The notes beneath the pieces are model-generated. The model was not told the origin of the DNA, ran no database searches, and saw only the letters and a list, made by a program, of their open reading frames with translations. Of a stretch of 27,822 nucleotides of DNA, positions 8,755 through 16,800 are shown one piece after another. Numbering within the stretch: position 1 is the first letter of the stretch; each line of letters opens with the position of its first letter. The position numbers and the translations under genes were made by a program. Where the stretch lies: assembly GCA_902783535.1 (NCBI GenBank), contig CACZRJ010000052.1, positions 1 through 27,822 on the forward strand. The letters run 5' to 3'. Source of the DNA: an uncultured Ruminococcus sp. (GTDB lineage Bacteria; Bacillota; Clostridia; Oscillospirales; CAG-382).

Positions 8755-10830
8755 TTATTCTTCGTCCTTGGTTTCAGCAGGTTCTTCCGGAGCGGGCTGC
8801 GCGACAGGTTCTTCCGCCGGGGCTTCTGCGGGGGCTTCCGCGGGAGTGTCCGAAGGAATCTCCTCAGCCGCTTCGTCAGCTGCTCCTTCGACAAATTCCG
8901 GCTCAAGAAGCGCCTTGATGGACAGGTTGATGCGCTTGTGCTCGGTGTCGATCGCAACGATTTTGACCGTGACCTTGTCGCCGACTTTCAGGACGGAAGC
9001 GGGGGAGTCGATGTGCTTCGCGGAGATCTGGCTGTTGTGGATCAGGCCGTCGAGTTCGGGGATGATCTCGGCAAACGCGCCGTAGGACATCAGGGAAACG
9101 ACGGTGACGTCGACGACATCGCCGACGGCATATTTTTCGGTGAAGATCTTCCACGGATCATTCTCGGGCGTTTTGTATCCGAGGGAGATCCGTTTGGTCT
9201 CGGGGTCGAACGATTTGATGTAAACATTGAGTTTCTGCCCGACCGTCAGGATCTCCGTCGGCGGACGCAATTTGCCCCAGGAAAGCTCGGAAATATGGAC
9301 CATGCCGTCCACCGGCCCGATGTTGACGAACGCGCCATAATTGGTCAGAGCGCGGACTGTGCCGACGAATTTCTGACCCGGCTCAAGCGTTTTGTAGAAT
9401 TCTTCTTCCGCCTGTTTCTTTTCCGCTCTGGCGACAGCTTTGATGGAGCCGACCGCGCGGCGGCGCTCGTCGTTGACGTCGATGATCTTGAAGGAGACCT
9501 TCTTGCCCTTCAGCTGATCCGGGTCTTCGTCTTTGCCGACGCCGGACTGGGATGCGGGGATGAACACGCGGGAAGCGCCTTTCATGACGACAAGGCCGGA
9601 GAAATTGTTTTCCTTGCGGATCACATCGTGGACCACGCCGGTCAGAATCTCGCCGGATTCGTACGCGGCTTTCGTCGTCTGCCATCCCTTGGAAGACTCC
9701 AGACGCTTGCTGGACAACTGGACAGTTCCGTCCAGGTCGCTGAACTTGACGCATACGACTTCGATCTGATCGCCGACATGGTATTTTTCCGTCAGGTCGA
9801 TCCCGCTCTCGTCGGTGATCTCGTCGTAAGGAAGGATACCGGTGTGTTTGGTTCCCAGATCGACTTTTAATTCTGCGGGGCTGACCGCAGACACTGTTCC
9901 GACCACCTTGTCTCCTGTATGCAATGTTTTGAAAGAGGCGTTCAGCATTTCCTCAAAGCTGGTCTCTTCATTCATGATTTCTGTCATGGCTGTGTATACC
10001 TCCTGGATGATTCCGCCGGGGGTGGAAGCTCCCGCGGTAATCAATATATTATTTGCTTGTTGAATCAGTTCCCGATGGCCGGGAAGGTCACCTGCCGTCT
10101 CCACCATGATCGCTTTTTTCCCGCAGGCTTCCGCGACGCGATAGAGTTTCAGGGTGTTGGAACTCCCGGGACTGCCGACGACAACGGTCAGATCGTTTTC
10201 GGGAGAAAGTTTCCGGACTTCTTCCTGGCGGGATTCGGTCACGGAGCATATGGTATCCGCAATGTGCAGATTCGAATAAACGGTTTTCAGGAACGCCTGG
10301 CATTCCTTCCACTCGCCGGTATGGAAAGTGGTCTGAACGGCAAGCGTTGCGGGCGCATCTGATTTTTTTCCGTCCGCGAAATGGGATTTCAGTTCATCGA
10401 TGCCGGAATAGACGGAAACCTTTCCCGCGGCGGAGGAGACGATTCCTTGTATTTCGGGATGGAGCCGGTCGCCGATGATGATGAACTCGCTGTCGCGGCA
10501 TGAGGCGGCGATATCCTGAATCTTCCGGACGTACGGGCAGGTCGCGTCGATGATCTCCGCATTGCATTCGGACGCGGATGCATAGACATCCTTGGTGGCG
10601 CCGTGCGCACGGATAAAGAGGAGCGCACCGTCCGGAAGCGAAGGGATGTCGGCAGGTTCGATGAACCTGACGCCCCGTTTTCGGAGAGAATCGTTGAACA
10701 CGCGGTTGTGGATCAGTTCACCGACGCAATAGATCTCCCGGCCGTCGTTCTTGAGCGCGTTTTCCATCAACTGGACCGCGCGGGACACGCCGGGACAGAA
10801 CCCGGCCTGCTTGGCGATCGTGATTTTCAT
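8755..10830 (-). CDS. ispH: IspH - ribosomal S1 fusion protein
   Basis: A 691-residue fusion. Residues 1-285 are 4-hydroxy-3-methylbut-2-enyl diphosphate reductase, the last enzyme of the MEP isoprenoid pathway. Its [4Fe-4S] cysteines are C12 (GFCPGV), C98 (DATCPYV) and C195 (TICSVT), with substrate histidines in ELIHNRVF (H41), RAHG (H76) and RLHPEIQG (H124). Residues from about 300 on hold four S1-type OB folds (about 304-377, 393-468, 486-553, 568-640). Repeats 3 and 4 are the most canonical (GTVRALTNYGAFVNI, VTVVSLMSYGAFAEI). The tail (649-691) is acidic and rich in Ala, Pro and Glu. This fusion is known in Clostridia; the S1 part is taken as a ribosomal S1-like RNA-binding protein. The ATG overlaps the cmk stop as ATGA and lacks a strong ribosome binding site, so translation is probably coupled to cmk. 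Confidence 0.95.
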   Translation of the reverse strand: MKITIAKQAGFCPGVSRAVQLMENALKNDGREIYCVGELIHNRVFNDSLRKRGVRFIEPADIPSLPDGALLFIRAHGATKDVYASASECNAEIIDATCPYVRKIQDIAASCRDSEFIIIGDRLHPEIQGIVSSAAGKVSVYSGIDELKSHFADGKKSDAPATLAVQTTFHTGEWKECQAFLKTVYSNLHIADTICSVTESRQEEVRKLSPENDLTVVVGSPGSSNTLKLYRVAEACGKKAIMVETAGDLPGHRELIQQANNILITAGASTPGGIIQEVYTAMTEIMNEETSFEEMLNASFKTLHTGDKVVGTVSAVSPAELKVDLGTKHTGILPYDEITDESGIDLTEKYHVGDQIEVVCVKFSDLDGTVQLSSKRLESSKGWQTTKAAYESGEILTGVVHDVIRKENNFSGLVVMKGASRVFIPASQSGVGKDEDPDQLKGKKVSFKIIDVNDERRRAVGSIKAVARAEKKQAEEEFYKTLEPGQKFVGTVRALTNYGAFVNIGPVDGMVHISELSWGKLRPPTEILTVGQKLNVYIKSFDPETKRISLGYKTPENDPWKIFTEKYAVGDVVDVTVVSLMSYGAFAEIIPELDGLIHNSQISAKHIDSPASVLKVGDKVTVKIVAIDTEHKRINLSIKALLEPEFVEGAADEAAEEIPSDTPAEAPAEAPAEEPVAQPAPEEPAETKDEE

Positions 10831-11513
10831 TTCACCGGGATCTTGCTGCGGACGATCCGCATTGCGGCTTCCGCCGTTCCCTCGATGTCGAGGTTGGTGT
10901 TGTCCATCAGAACGGCGTCTTCCGCCGGAACTGCCGGCGCGATTTCCCGTTCGGCGTCGTTCTTGTCACGCCACAGGATGTCTTTCAGGACATCTGCGTA
11001 TACGGCCCGCTCGCCTTTGGCGATGAGCTCGCGGTAACGTCTCGCGGCGCGGGATTCGGGAGATGCGGACATGAAGATTTTTACGTTGGCAGACGGCAAT
11101 ACGACCGTTCCGATGTCCCGCCCGTCCATGATGACGTTCTCGACTCTGGCGATGGAGCGCTGCGTTTCAAGAAGAAACGCGCGGACTTCGGGAACCTTGG
11201 AAACCTGAGAAGCGTAACGTGAGATCGTTTCCGTCCGGATCTCGTTTCCGAGCGGGCGCCCGTTCAGGAAAACGGTATTTCCTCCGTCAATCACCCGCAT
11301 TTCCAGCATACATGAGGAAAGCAGCGGAACGACGTCCTGAGGACGGTCGGCGGAGACACCCTGTTCGGATGCGAACAGACCGACGGCGCGGTACAGTGCG
11401 CCCGTGTCGATATATACGTAGCCGAGCCTTTTCGCGAGCTGTTTCGCAAGCGTGCTTTTCCCGGATCCGGAAGGACCGTCGATCGCGATTTGAAATGTAA
11501 CTGTCTTTTTCAA
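10827..11513 (-). CDS. cmk: Cytidylate kinase Cmk
   Basis: Cytidylate kinase phosphorylates CMP and dCMP with ATP in the cytoplasm. The P-loop is AIDGPSGSGKST (residues 10-21 from the TTG start). It is followed by YVYIDTGALYRAVG (the NMP-binding segment), IMDGRDIGTVVLP and the lid arginines in SPESRAARRYREL. At about 229 residues it has normal family length. The frame can start with a GTG at 11522, but AGGTGAT (11524-11518) fits the end of the 16S anti-Shine-Dalgarno complement and points to the TTG at 11513. It is the first gene of a two-gene unit; its stop overlaps the ispH-S1 ATG. The pairing of cmk with ispH-S1 is familiar in Clostridia and recalls the cmk-rpsA pair in E. coli. Confidence 0.95.
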   Translation of the reverse strand: MKKTVTFQIAIDGPSGSGKSTLAKQLAKRLGYVYIDTGALYRAVGLFASEQGVSADRPQDVVPLLSSCMLEMRVIDGGNTVFLNGRPLGNEIRTETISRYASQVSKVPEVRAFLLETQRSIARVENVIMDGRDIGTVVLPSANVKIFMSASPESRAARRYRELIAKGERAVYADVLKDILWRDKNDAEREIAPAVPAEDAVLMDNTNLDIEGTAEAAMRIVRSKIPVK

Positions 11514-11530
11514 AAAAATCACCTTTTGTA

Positions 11531-11559
11531 ATTATATACTATTATAAATGCAAATGCAA
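11531..11559 (-). promoter_or_regulatory. Sigma-A-type promoter of cmk-ispH
   Basis: On the minus strand: TTGCAT (11559-11554), 17-base spacer, TATAAT (11536-11531). The expected transcript start near 11524 would fall at the Shine-Dalgarno element itself, giving a leader of only about a dozen bases. A second overlapping TATAAT at 11546-11541 has no good -35 partner. Confidence 0.68.
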
Positions 11560-11613
11560 GCGGTTTTTAAAAAAATGTTCGTCAAATGTGGCCTTCGACA
11601 GCCTGAAAAATGT

Positions 11614-11650
11614 AAAAAACAAGCCGCGACCGGGTTGCCCCGGAAGCGGC
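11614..11650 (-). terminator. Intrinsic terminator after the Gfo/Idh gene
   Basis: On the minus strand the arms are GCCGC-TT-CCGGG and CCCGG-TC-GCGGC around a GCAA (GNRA-type) tetraloop (11650-11623), followed by TTGTTTTTT. It lies 29 bases after the dehydrogenase stop codon. Confidence 0.88.
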
Positions 11651-11679
11651 GGGAGTTCAGCGGGATGCCGGTTGCCGGA

Positions 11680-12726
11680 TCATGCGTCGGGAAAGGTCTC
11701 GAGAGGGGAAAGGACCCGTCCGGTGTCGATGGCCATCTGCGCTGTCTGAACGACGCGGAGAGCCGAATAAACTTCATCAATGGAGATGACGCCCGGGCCG
11801 TCTGTCTCGATCATTTCGATCAGATTCAGCGCCTGTCCGTACATGTCCTTGTAGATCGATTTGACTTCAATCCGCCGGACGTTTCCGTCTCCGTCATAAA
11901 CGCAGATCAGGTCCTTGTCCTTTTTCCCGACCGGACGGTTTGCGGCCATTGTCAGGGTGATGTGACCGTCTGTTCCGATGAAATCTTTCGCATTGCCGGA
12001 CAAGATGTTCTTGCTCCATCCGACCTCATAACATGCAGAGCATCCGTTTTGGAGGCGCATGCACATCAGCTGATAATTGTCGACCGGAGCGTCCTCGTCA
12101 AGCTTCGCGGAGATTCCCTTGACTTCAACGACGGGGCAGCCGGTCAGCCATTGCGCCAGATCGGCGTAATGAACGCCGCAGTCGACCAGCGGCGTGCAGT
12201 CTTCCATCAGCTTCTTGAAGCGCTCCCATGGATGATCGCCGCCGGCCTGATGATTCTGCTGCATCCGGATCATCCGAAGCTCTCCGATGCATCCTTCACT
12301 GATCAGCTTTCTGATCATCCGGTAGGATTCGTTGTACCTGAGAACGTAGGAGACGGTGACTTTGCATTTGGATGATTTGACCATTTTGACGAAAGCGGAG
12401 GCATCCTCCATGTTTGCCGCGATCGGTTTTTCGCAGATCACATGCTTGCCGTGCTCGAGACAGTCTTTCGTGATCTCGAAATGTGTCCCGGTATATGTCG
12501 CAACGATGACGATGTCGATCCGTTCGTCGTTCAGAAAAGCCCTGTAGTCCGTCCCGAAAGCAAGGGCGCGGAACCGTTTGGCGAACGATTCTGCCAGGCC
12601 GGGATCGGTATCGACGACAGCCACGATCGAAAATTCTTTTTTTCCTGAGATCTCACGGATGTGCTGCTCGCCGATGTATCCGCAGCCGACCAGCATGACG
12701 CCGTATTTTTTTTCAGAATGATTCAC
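11680..12726 (-). CDS. Gfo/Idh/MocA-family NAD(P)-dependent oxidoreductase
   Basis: About 348 residues; a dinucleotide-dependent sugar or polyol dehydrogenase-like protein. The N-terminal Rossmann fold has VMLVGCGYIGEQH (GxGxxG). The conserved VICEKPIAANMEDA carries the EKP lysine at about position 100. The second domain contains LRYNESYRMIRKLI and the active-site-like DCGVHYADLAQWL (Asp 182, His 186). Substrate cannot be predicted from the family. The frame is open from an ATG at 12747, but AGGAG lies just downstream of that ATG and ten bases before the GTG at 12726, so I choose GTG. It follows the TetR gene after about 60 bases and is closed by a strong terminator, suggesting a two-gene unit controlled by that regulator. 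Confidence 0.88.
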   Translation of the reverse strand: MNHSEKKYGVMLVGCGYIGEQHIREISGKKEFSIVAVVDTDPGLAESFAKRFRALAFGTDYRAFLNDERIDIVIVATYTGTHFEITKDCLEHGKHVICEKPIAANMEDASAFVKMVKSSKCKVTVSYVLRYNESYRMIRKLISEGCIGELRMIRMQQNHQAGGDHPWERFKKLMEDCTPLVDCGVHYADLAQWLTGCPVVEVKGISAKLDEDAPVDNYQLMCMRLQNGCSACYEVGWSKNILSGNAKDFIGTDGHITLTMAANRPVGKKDKDLICVYDGDGNVRRIEVKSIYKDMYGQALNLIEMIETDGPGVISIDEVYSALRVVQTAQMAIDTGRVLSPLETFPDA

Positions 12727-12788
12727 GGCAGAATGTCTCCTGAGCATTCATGAGGCTGACGCCCTGTTTTTTGTTGGACCGACCGGGT

Positions 12789-13364
12789 TTATTTCCTGCA
12801 GTCGGAGAAGATAAGGACGACAAAGTCGGAGAGCTGCGCGGTCAAAGAGGACAGGTCGGGGGTTTCCGCTTTGTATATCCAATTCATATATACAGAAACT
12901 GCGCCGGAGATGACAAAAACGATTCGGTTTCTCAGATCTGCAGCAGTGCACGAGTGCGTGCTTTCAAGAGCGCTCTCAAGGTTGCCGACCAGCTGATCCT
13001 GAAGCAAATAGAGATACTTCGGCATGACGTTCTTGGAGAACAGCGCCTGGAAAACGTCCGGATAGCGCTCGATCAGCTCCTGCAGGTTGGTGAACAGCGC
13101 GCGGGCGGAGACGCCCGTTTCGTCGTTCAGAGATTTCTGAAGCGTTTCTCGGAGATTTGAGACCAGAAGCTGCATGAATTCTTCCTCAACGGCGCCGATC
13201 GACTTGTAATGGAGATAAAACGTCTTGCGGTTCACGTCCGCCGCGTTTGTCAGAGCGGTGACGGAGATCGCCTCCGTGCTCGTGGTCTTCTGCAGTTTCA
13301 GCAGAGCGCAGATAATGGAACGCTTGGTTTTCAATATTCGTCTGTCGATTTTTGTCCTTGCCAT
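12789..13364 (-). CDS. TetR/AcrR-family transcriptional regulator
   Basis: A 191-residue protein with an N-terminal TetR-type helix-turn-helix (about residues 33-55: ISVTALTNAADVNRKTFYLH). The RKTFYLHY recognition segment is typical of the family. The rest is helical, as expected for a ligand-binding and dimerisation domain; the ligand is unknown. The ATG follows GGAAGGGG at six bases. The gene probably leads a unit with the Gfo/Idh dehydrogenase and is transcribed divergently from rpoB. By family habit it may repress its own promoter. A tandem 9-bp repeat lies about 85-105 bases upstream. There is no sign that it controls rpoB. Confidence 0.9.
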   Translation of the reverse strand: MARTKIDRRILKTKRSIICALLKLQKTTSTEAISVTALTNAADVNRKTFYLHYKSIGAVEEEFMQLLVSNLRETLQKSLNDETGVSARALFTNLQELIERYPDVFQALFSKNVMPKYLYLLQDQLVGNLESALESTHSCTAADLRNRIVFVISGAVSVYMNWIYKAETPDLSSLTAQLSDFVVLIFSDCRK

Positions 13365-13711
13365 TTTATGCCCCTTCCTTGTGCTTTAAACGCAAACGGT
13401 CCATGCGATCCGGCCGCCTCGTCGGGGCAGGAACGATGGTATCGAATTGCAGTTTAAGCAGTCTAAGTAATAATACCACAAAATACGGTTTTATGGTTCA
13501 CAAAAACGCAAAAAAATTCAAGCCGGTTTCTGTGCATTTTCAATAAACCGGAGGGCGCGGCCTTCTTACTCGGCGGGCTTTGCGGTTTTGACTTTACGGG
13601 CCGGGTTTGATTCCAGGCCTTTCTGAAAGCGGATTCTTCGGCAAGTCCCGCCGCGTGGTTTTCCTCCGGAATTGGCGCACGAAGAAAAAATCGAAAAATT
13701 TAAAAAAACAC
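13365..13711. other. Noncoding region between tetR and the rpoB promoter
   Basis: About 350 bases without a credible gene on either strand. It contains the tetR ribosome binding site, a tandem 9-bp repeat (13450-13467), an inverted repeat CCGGTTT/AAACCGG (13523-13529 with 13545-13551, followed on the minus strand by a T-run) and an A-rich stretch (about 13681-13710) just before the rpoB -35 box, which could act as an UP-like element. I found no convincing promoter for tetR and no tRNA fold; the TTTGATTCC near 13610 has no matching stem. Confidence 0.5.
13450..13467. repeat. Tandem 9-bp repeat upstream of tetR
   Basis: CAGTTTAAG is followed immediately by CAGTCTAAG, eight of nine bases identical. 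It sits upstream of the TetR-family gene, where an operator could be expected, though TetR operators are usually palindromic. Confidence 0.5.
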
Positions 13712-13740
13712 TTGACAGGGTTTACAAAGTGTGCTAACAT
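13712..13740 (+). promoter_or_regulatory. rpoB promoter (extended -10)
   Basis: TTGACA (13712-13717), 17-base spacer ending in TGC, then TAACAT (13735-13740); the TG one base before the -10 makes an extended -10 element. An A-rich stretch precedes it. The transcript would start near 13747 and carry a leader of about 150 bases before rpoB. Confidence 0.82.
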
Positions 13741-13770
13741 AGCATACTGTGCCAAAATACGAAAGTATGC
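13732..13770. promoter_or_regulatory. Inverted repeats over the rpoB -10 and start site
   Basis: Two nested inverted repeats are present: TGCT-N5-AGCA (13732-13744) across the -10 box, and GCATACT-N15-AGTATGC (13742-13770) across the expected transcript start. They could be an operator or a 5' leader hairpin; the sequence alone does not decide. Confidence 0.4.
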
Positions 13771-13898
13771 CATTTTGATAATGGGGATGAATTCCGATTT
13801 GGCCGAAAAAACCGCGTTTCCGGCCCGCACAAGATGTGGTGGCGCGACCGGAATCACGGCTAAATATTGCGAAATTTTAATGGAGTGGAGAGTCAGAC

Positions 13899-16800
13899 AT
13901 GGTACATGAAGTGATGCTCGGCAAAACAAAACGTCTCTCGTTTTCGAAGATCGATGAAGTGGCAGAAATGCCGAATCTGATCGAGGTCCAGAAAAAGTCG
14001 TTCGACGAATTTGTGAATAAGGAGATCGGGGAAGTCCTCAAAGATATCTCTCCGATGACCGATTATTCAGGGAACCTCGTGATCGAGTTCATCGACTACA
14101 AACTGAACGAGACGCCGAAGTACACCATCGAAGAATGCAAGGAGCGGGATCTGAACTACGCTTCTCCTTTCCGCGTGACTGTCCGTCTGACCAACAGGGC
14201 CACCGGAGAAGTCAAGGAGCAGGAGATCTACATGGGCGATTTCCCGATCATGACCGATTCCGGTACGTTCGTCATCAACGGCGCCGAGCGTGTTGTCGTC
14301 TCGCAGATCGTCCGTTCTCCCGGCATCTATTACGATGAGGTCCAGGACAAGTCCGGAAACAGGATGTACAGCTCCACTGTGATCCCTTATCGCGGAGCCT
14401 GGCTCGAATACGAAACGGATACGTCCAATGTTTTCTACGTCCGCATCGACAAGAACCGCAAAATGCCCGTGACGATCCTTCTTCGCGCATTCGACCTCGG
14501 AACCAATGCGGCGATTCTTGAAAAGTTCGGAGACGAGCCGATTCTTGCCGCGACGCTTGAAAAGGACACGATCCCGGCGGAGGTCGAGCGTCTTGCGCTC
14601 GAAGGCGAGACGGCCGACCCGACAGAGGAAGCGCTGAAGGAGATCTACAAGAAACTCCGTCCGGGCGAGCCTCCGATTATCGAGTCTGCGAAAACGCTGA
14701 TCCACAACATGTTCTTTGATCCGAAGCGTTACGACATTTCTCCGGTCGGCAGATATAAATTCAATAAGAAGCTTTCCATCGCGCACCGCATCGCCGGGCA
14801 CACGCTTGCGAACGACATCTACAACCCGTTTACCGGGGAACTGCTTTTCGAAGCGGGAAGAAAGCTGAGCCGCAAGGAAGCGGAAACGGCTGTCCGTGCC
14901 GGCGTCTGCGAAGCGGATGTTTTCGTGGAAACCGAGGAAGACGAGGAAGTGATCAGGACCAGAGTTAGGGTTTTCTCGAACTACATGGTCGACGCTTCCG
15001 AGGTGACGGGCATCCCGAACGAAGAACTCGGTCTCGACGAAATGGTCTCCATGAATGCTTTGAAGGCGCTCATCGAGGAAGTCGGTCTGCAGGACAGGGA
15101 AGCTCTGAAGCAGGAGATCCTCCGCAGGCGTACCGAACTGGTTCCGAATACAATTACAAAGGAAGACATTCTCGCTTCCGTCAACTATCTGCTCTGCCTG
15201 TCCCATAATGTCGGACATATTGACGACATCGATCATCTGGGCAACAGACGGATCCGCGCGGTCGGCGAACTTCTTCTGAATCAGCTCCGGATCGGTTTTT
15301 CCCGTATGGATAAGATCGTGAAGGAAAAAATGACCACGCAGGATGTGGATACCATTACCCCTCAGTCGCTGGTCAATATCAGGCCGATCGTTTCCGCGAT
15401 CCGGGACTTCTTCGGCTCCAGCCCGCTGTCGCAGTTCATGGACCAGTCCAACCCGCTTGCGGAACTGACGCACAAGCGCAGGATCTCCGCCCTCGGTCCC
15501 GGCGGTCTGTCCCGCGACCGCGCATCCTTCGAAGTCCGCGACGTGCATTACACGCATTACGGACGCATGTGCCCGATCGAAACGCCTGAAGGGCCGAACA
15601 TCGGTCTGATCTCTTCGCTCGCGTGCTATGCAAAGGTGAACCGTTTCGGATTTATCGAAACGCCTTACCGCGTCGTCAGGAACGGCGTCGCCACAAAAGA
15701 AGTCGTTTATCTCTCGGCGGATATGGAAGACGAGTATGTCGTCGCGACCGCGAACGAACCGCTTGACGAAAACGGACATTTCGCCAACCGTAAAGTCGTC
15801 GCACGTCATCTGGACGAGATCGGCGAGTTCGAAGCCGATCGCATCGATCTGATGGACGTGTCTCCCAAGATGGTCGTTTCCGTTGCCACCGCAATGATTC
15901 CGTTCCTCGAGAACGACGACAACACCCGCGCTCTGATGGGATCGAACATGCAGAAGCAGGCCGTTCCGCTCATGACGTGCGAAGCGCCGATCGTTGCGAC
16001 AGGCATGGAGTACAGAGCCGCATACGACTCCGGCGTCCTGGTCATCTGCAAAAATGACGGATACGCGGAAAGCGTAACGTCGGACGAAGTCGTCATCCAC
16101 ACGGACGACGGAAAAACGGACGTATACAAACTGATCAAATTCAAACGCTCCAACGCCGGAACCTGCGTCAACCAGAGGCCGGTCGTGAGCAAAGGCGACC
16201 GCGTGCTCGCGGGAGACGTCATTGCGGACGGACCTGCGACGGCGAACGGCGAAGTTGCGCTCGGGAAAAATGCCCTGATCGGCTTCATGACCTGGGAAGG
16301 GTACAACTACGAGGACGCTGTTCTTTTGAACGAGCGCCTCGTCCGCGACGATGTGTACACTTCCATTCATATTGAAGAGTACTACTGCGAATCCCGCGAT
16401 ACGAAGCTCGGGCCGGAAGAGATCACCCGCCAGCTGACCAACGTGTCGGACGATACGGTCAAAGACCTCGACGCGGACGGCATTATCCGGATCGGCGCGG
16501 AAGTTCATTCCGGAGACATTCTGGTCGGTAAAGTCACGCCGAAGGGCGAAACGGAGCTGACCGCGGAAGAACGTCTGCTGCGCGCCATCTTCGGTGAAAA
16601 AGCGCGTGAAGTCAGAGACACTTCCCTGAAACTCCCGCACGGCGAATCCGGCGTTGTTGTCGACGTGAAGGTCTTCTCCAGAGACGACTGCGACGTCCTG
16701 GCGCCCGGCGTCATCAAGTGCGTGCGCGTTTACGTTGCGCAGAAGCGTAAGATCTCCGTCGGAGACAAAATGGCCGGCCGCCACGGCAACAAGGGCGTTA

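Noticed and set aside
13600..13640. Possible tRNA T-arm (GGTTTGATTCC) near 13610
   Set aside because: No matching acceptor, D or anticodon stems could be found around it and the T-stem does not pair properly.
15411..15512. Possible rifampicin-resistance change in rpoB (SSPLSQFMDQ with Pro where E. coli has Gln)
   Set aside because: The position is not one of the main resistance residues; the key Asp, His and Ser are wild type, so no resistance claim is justified.
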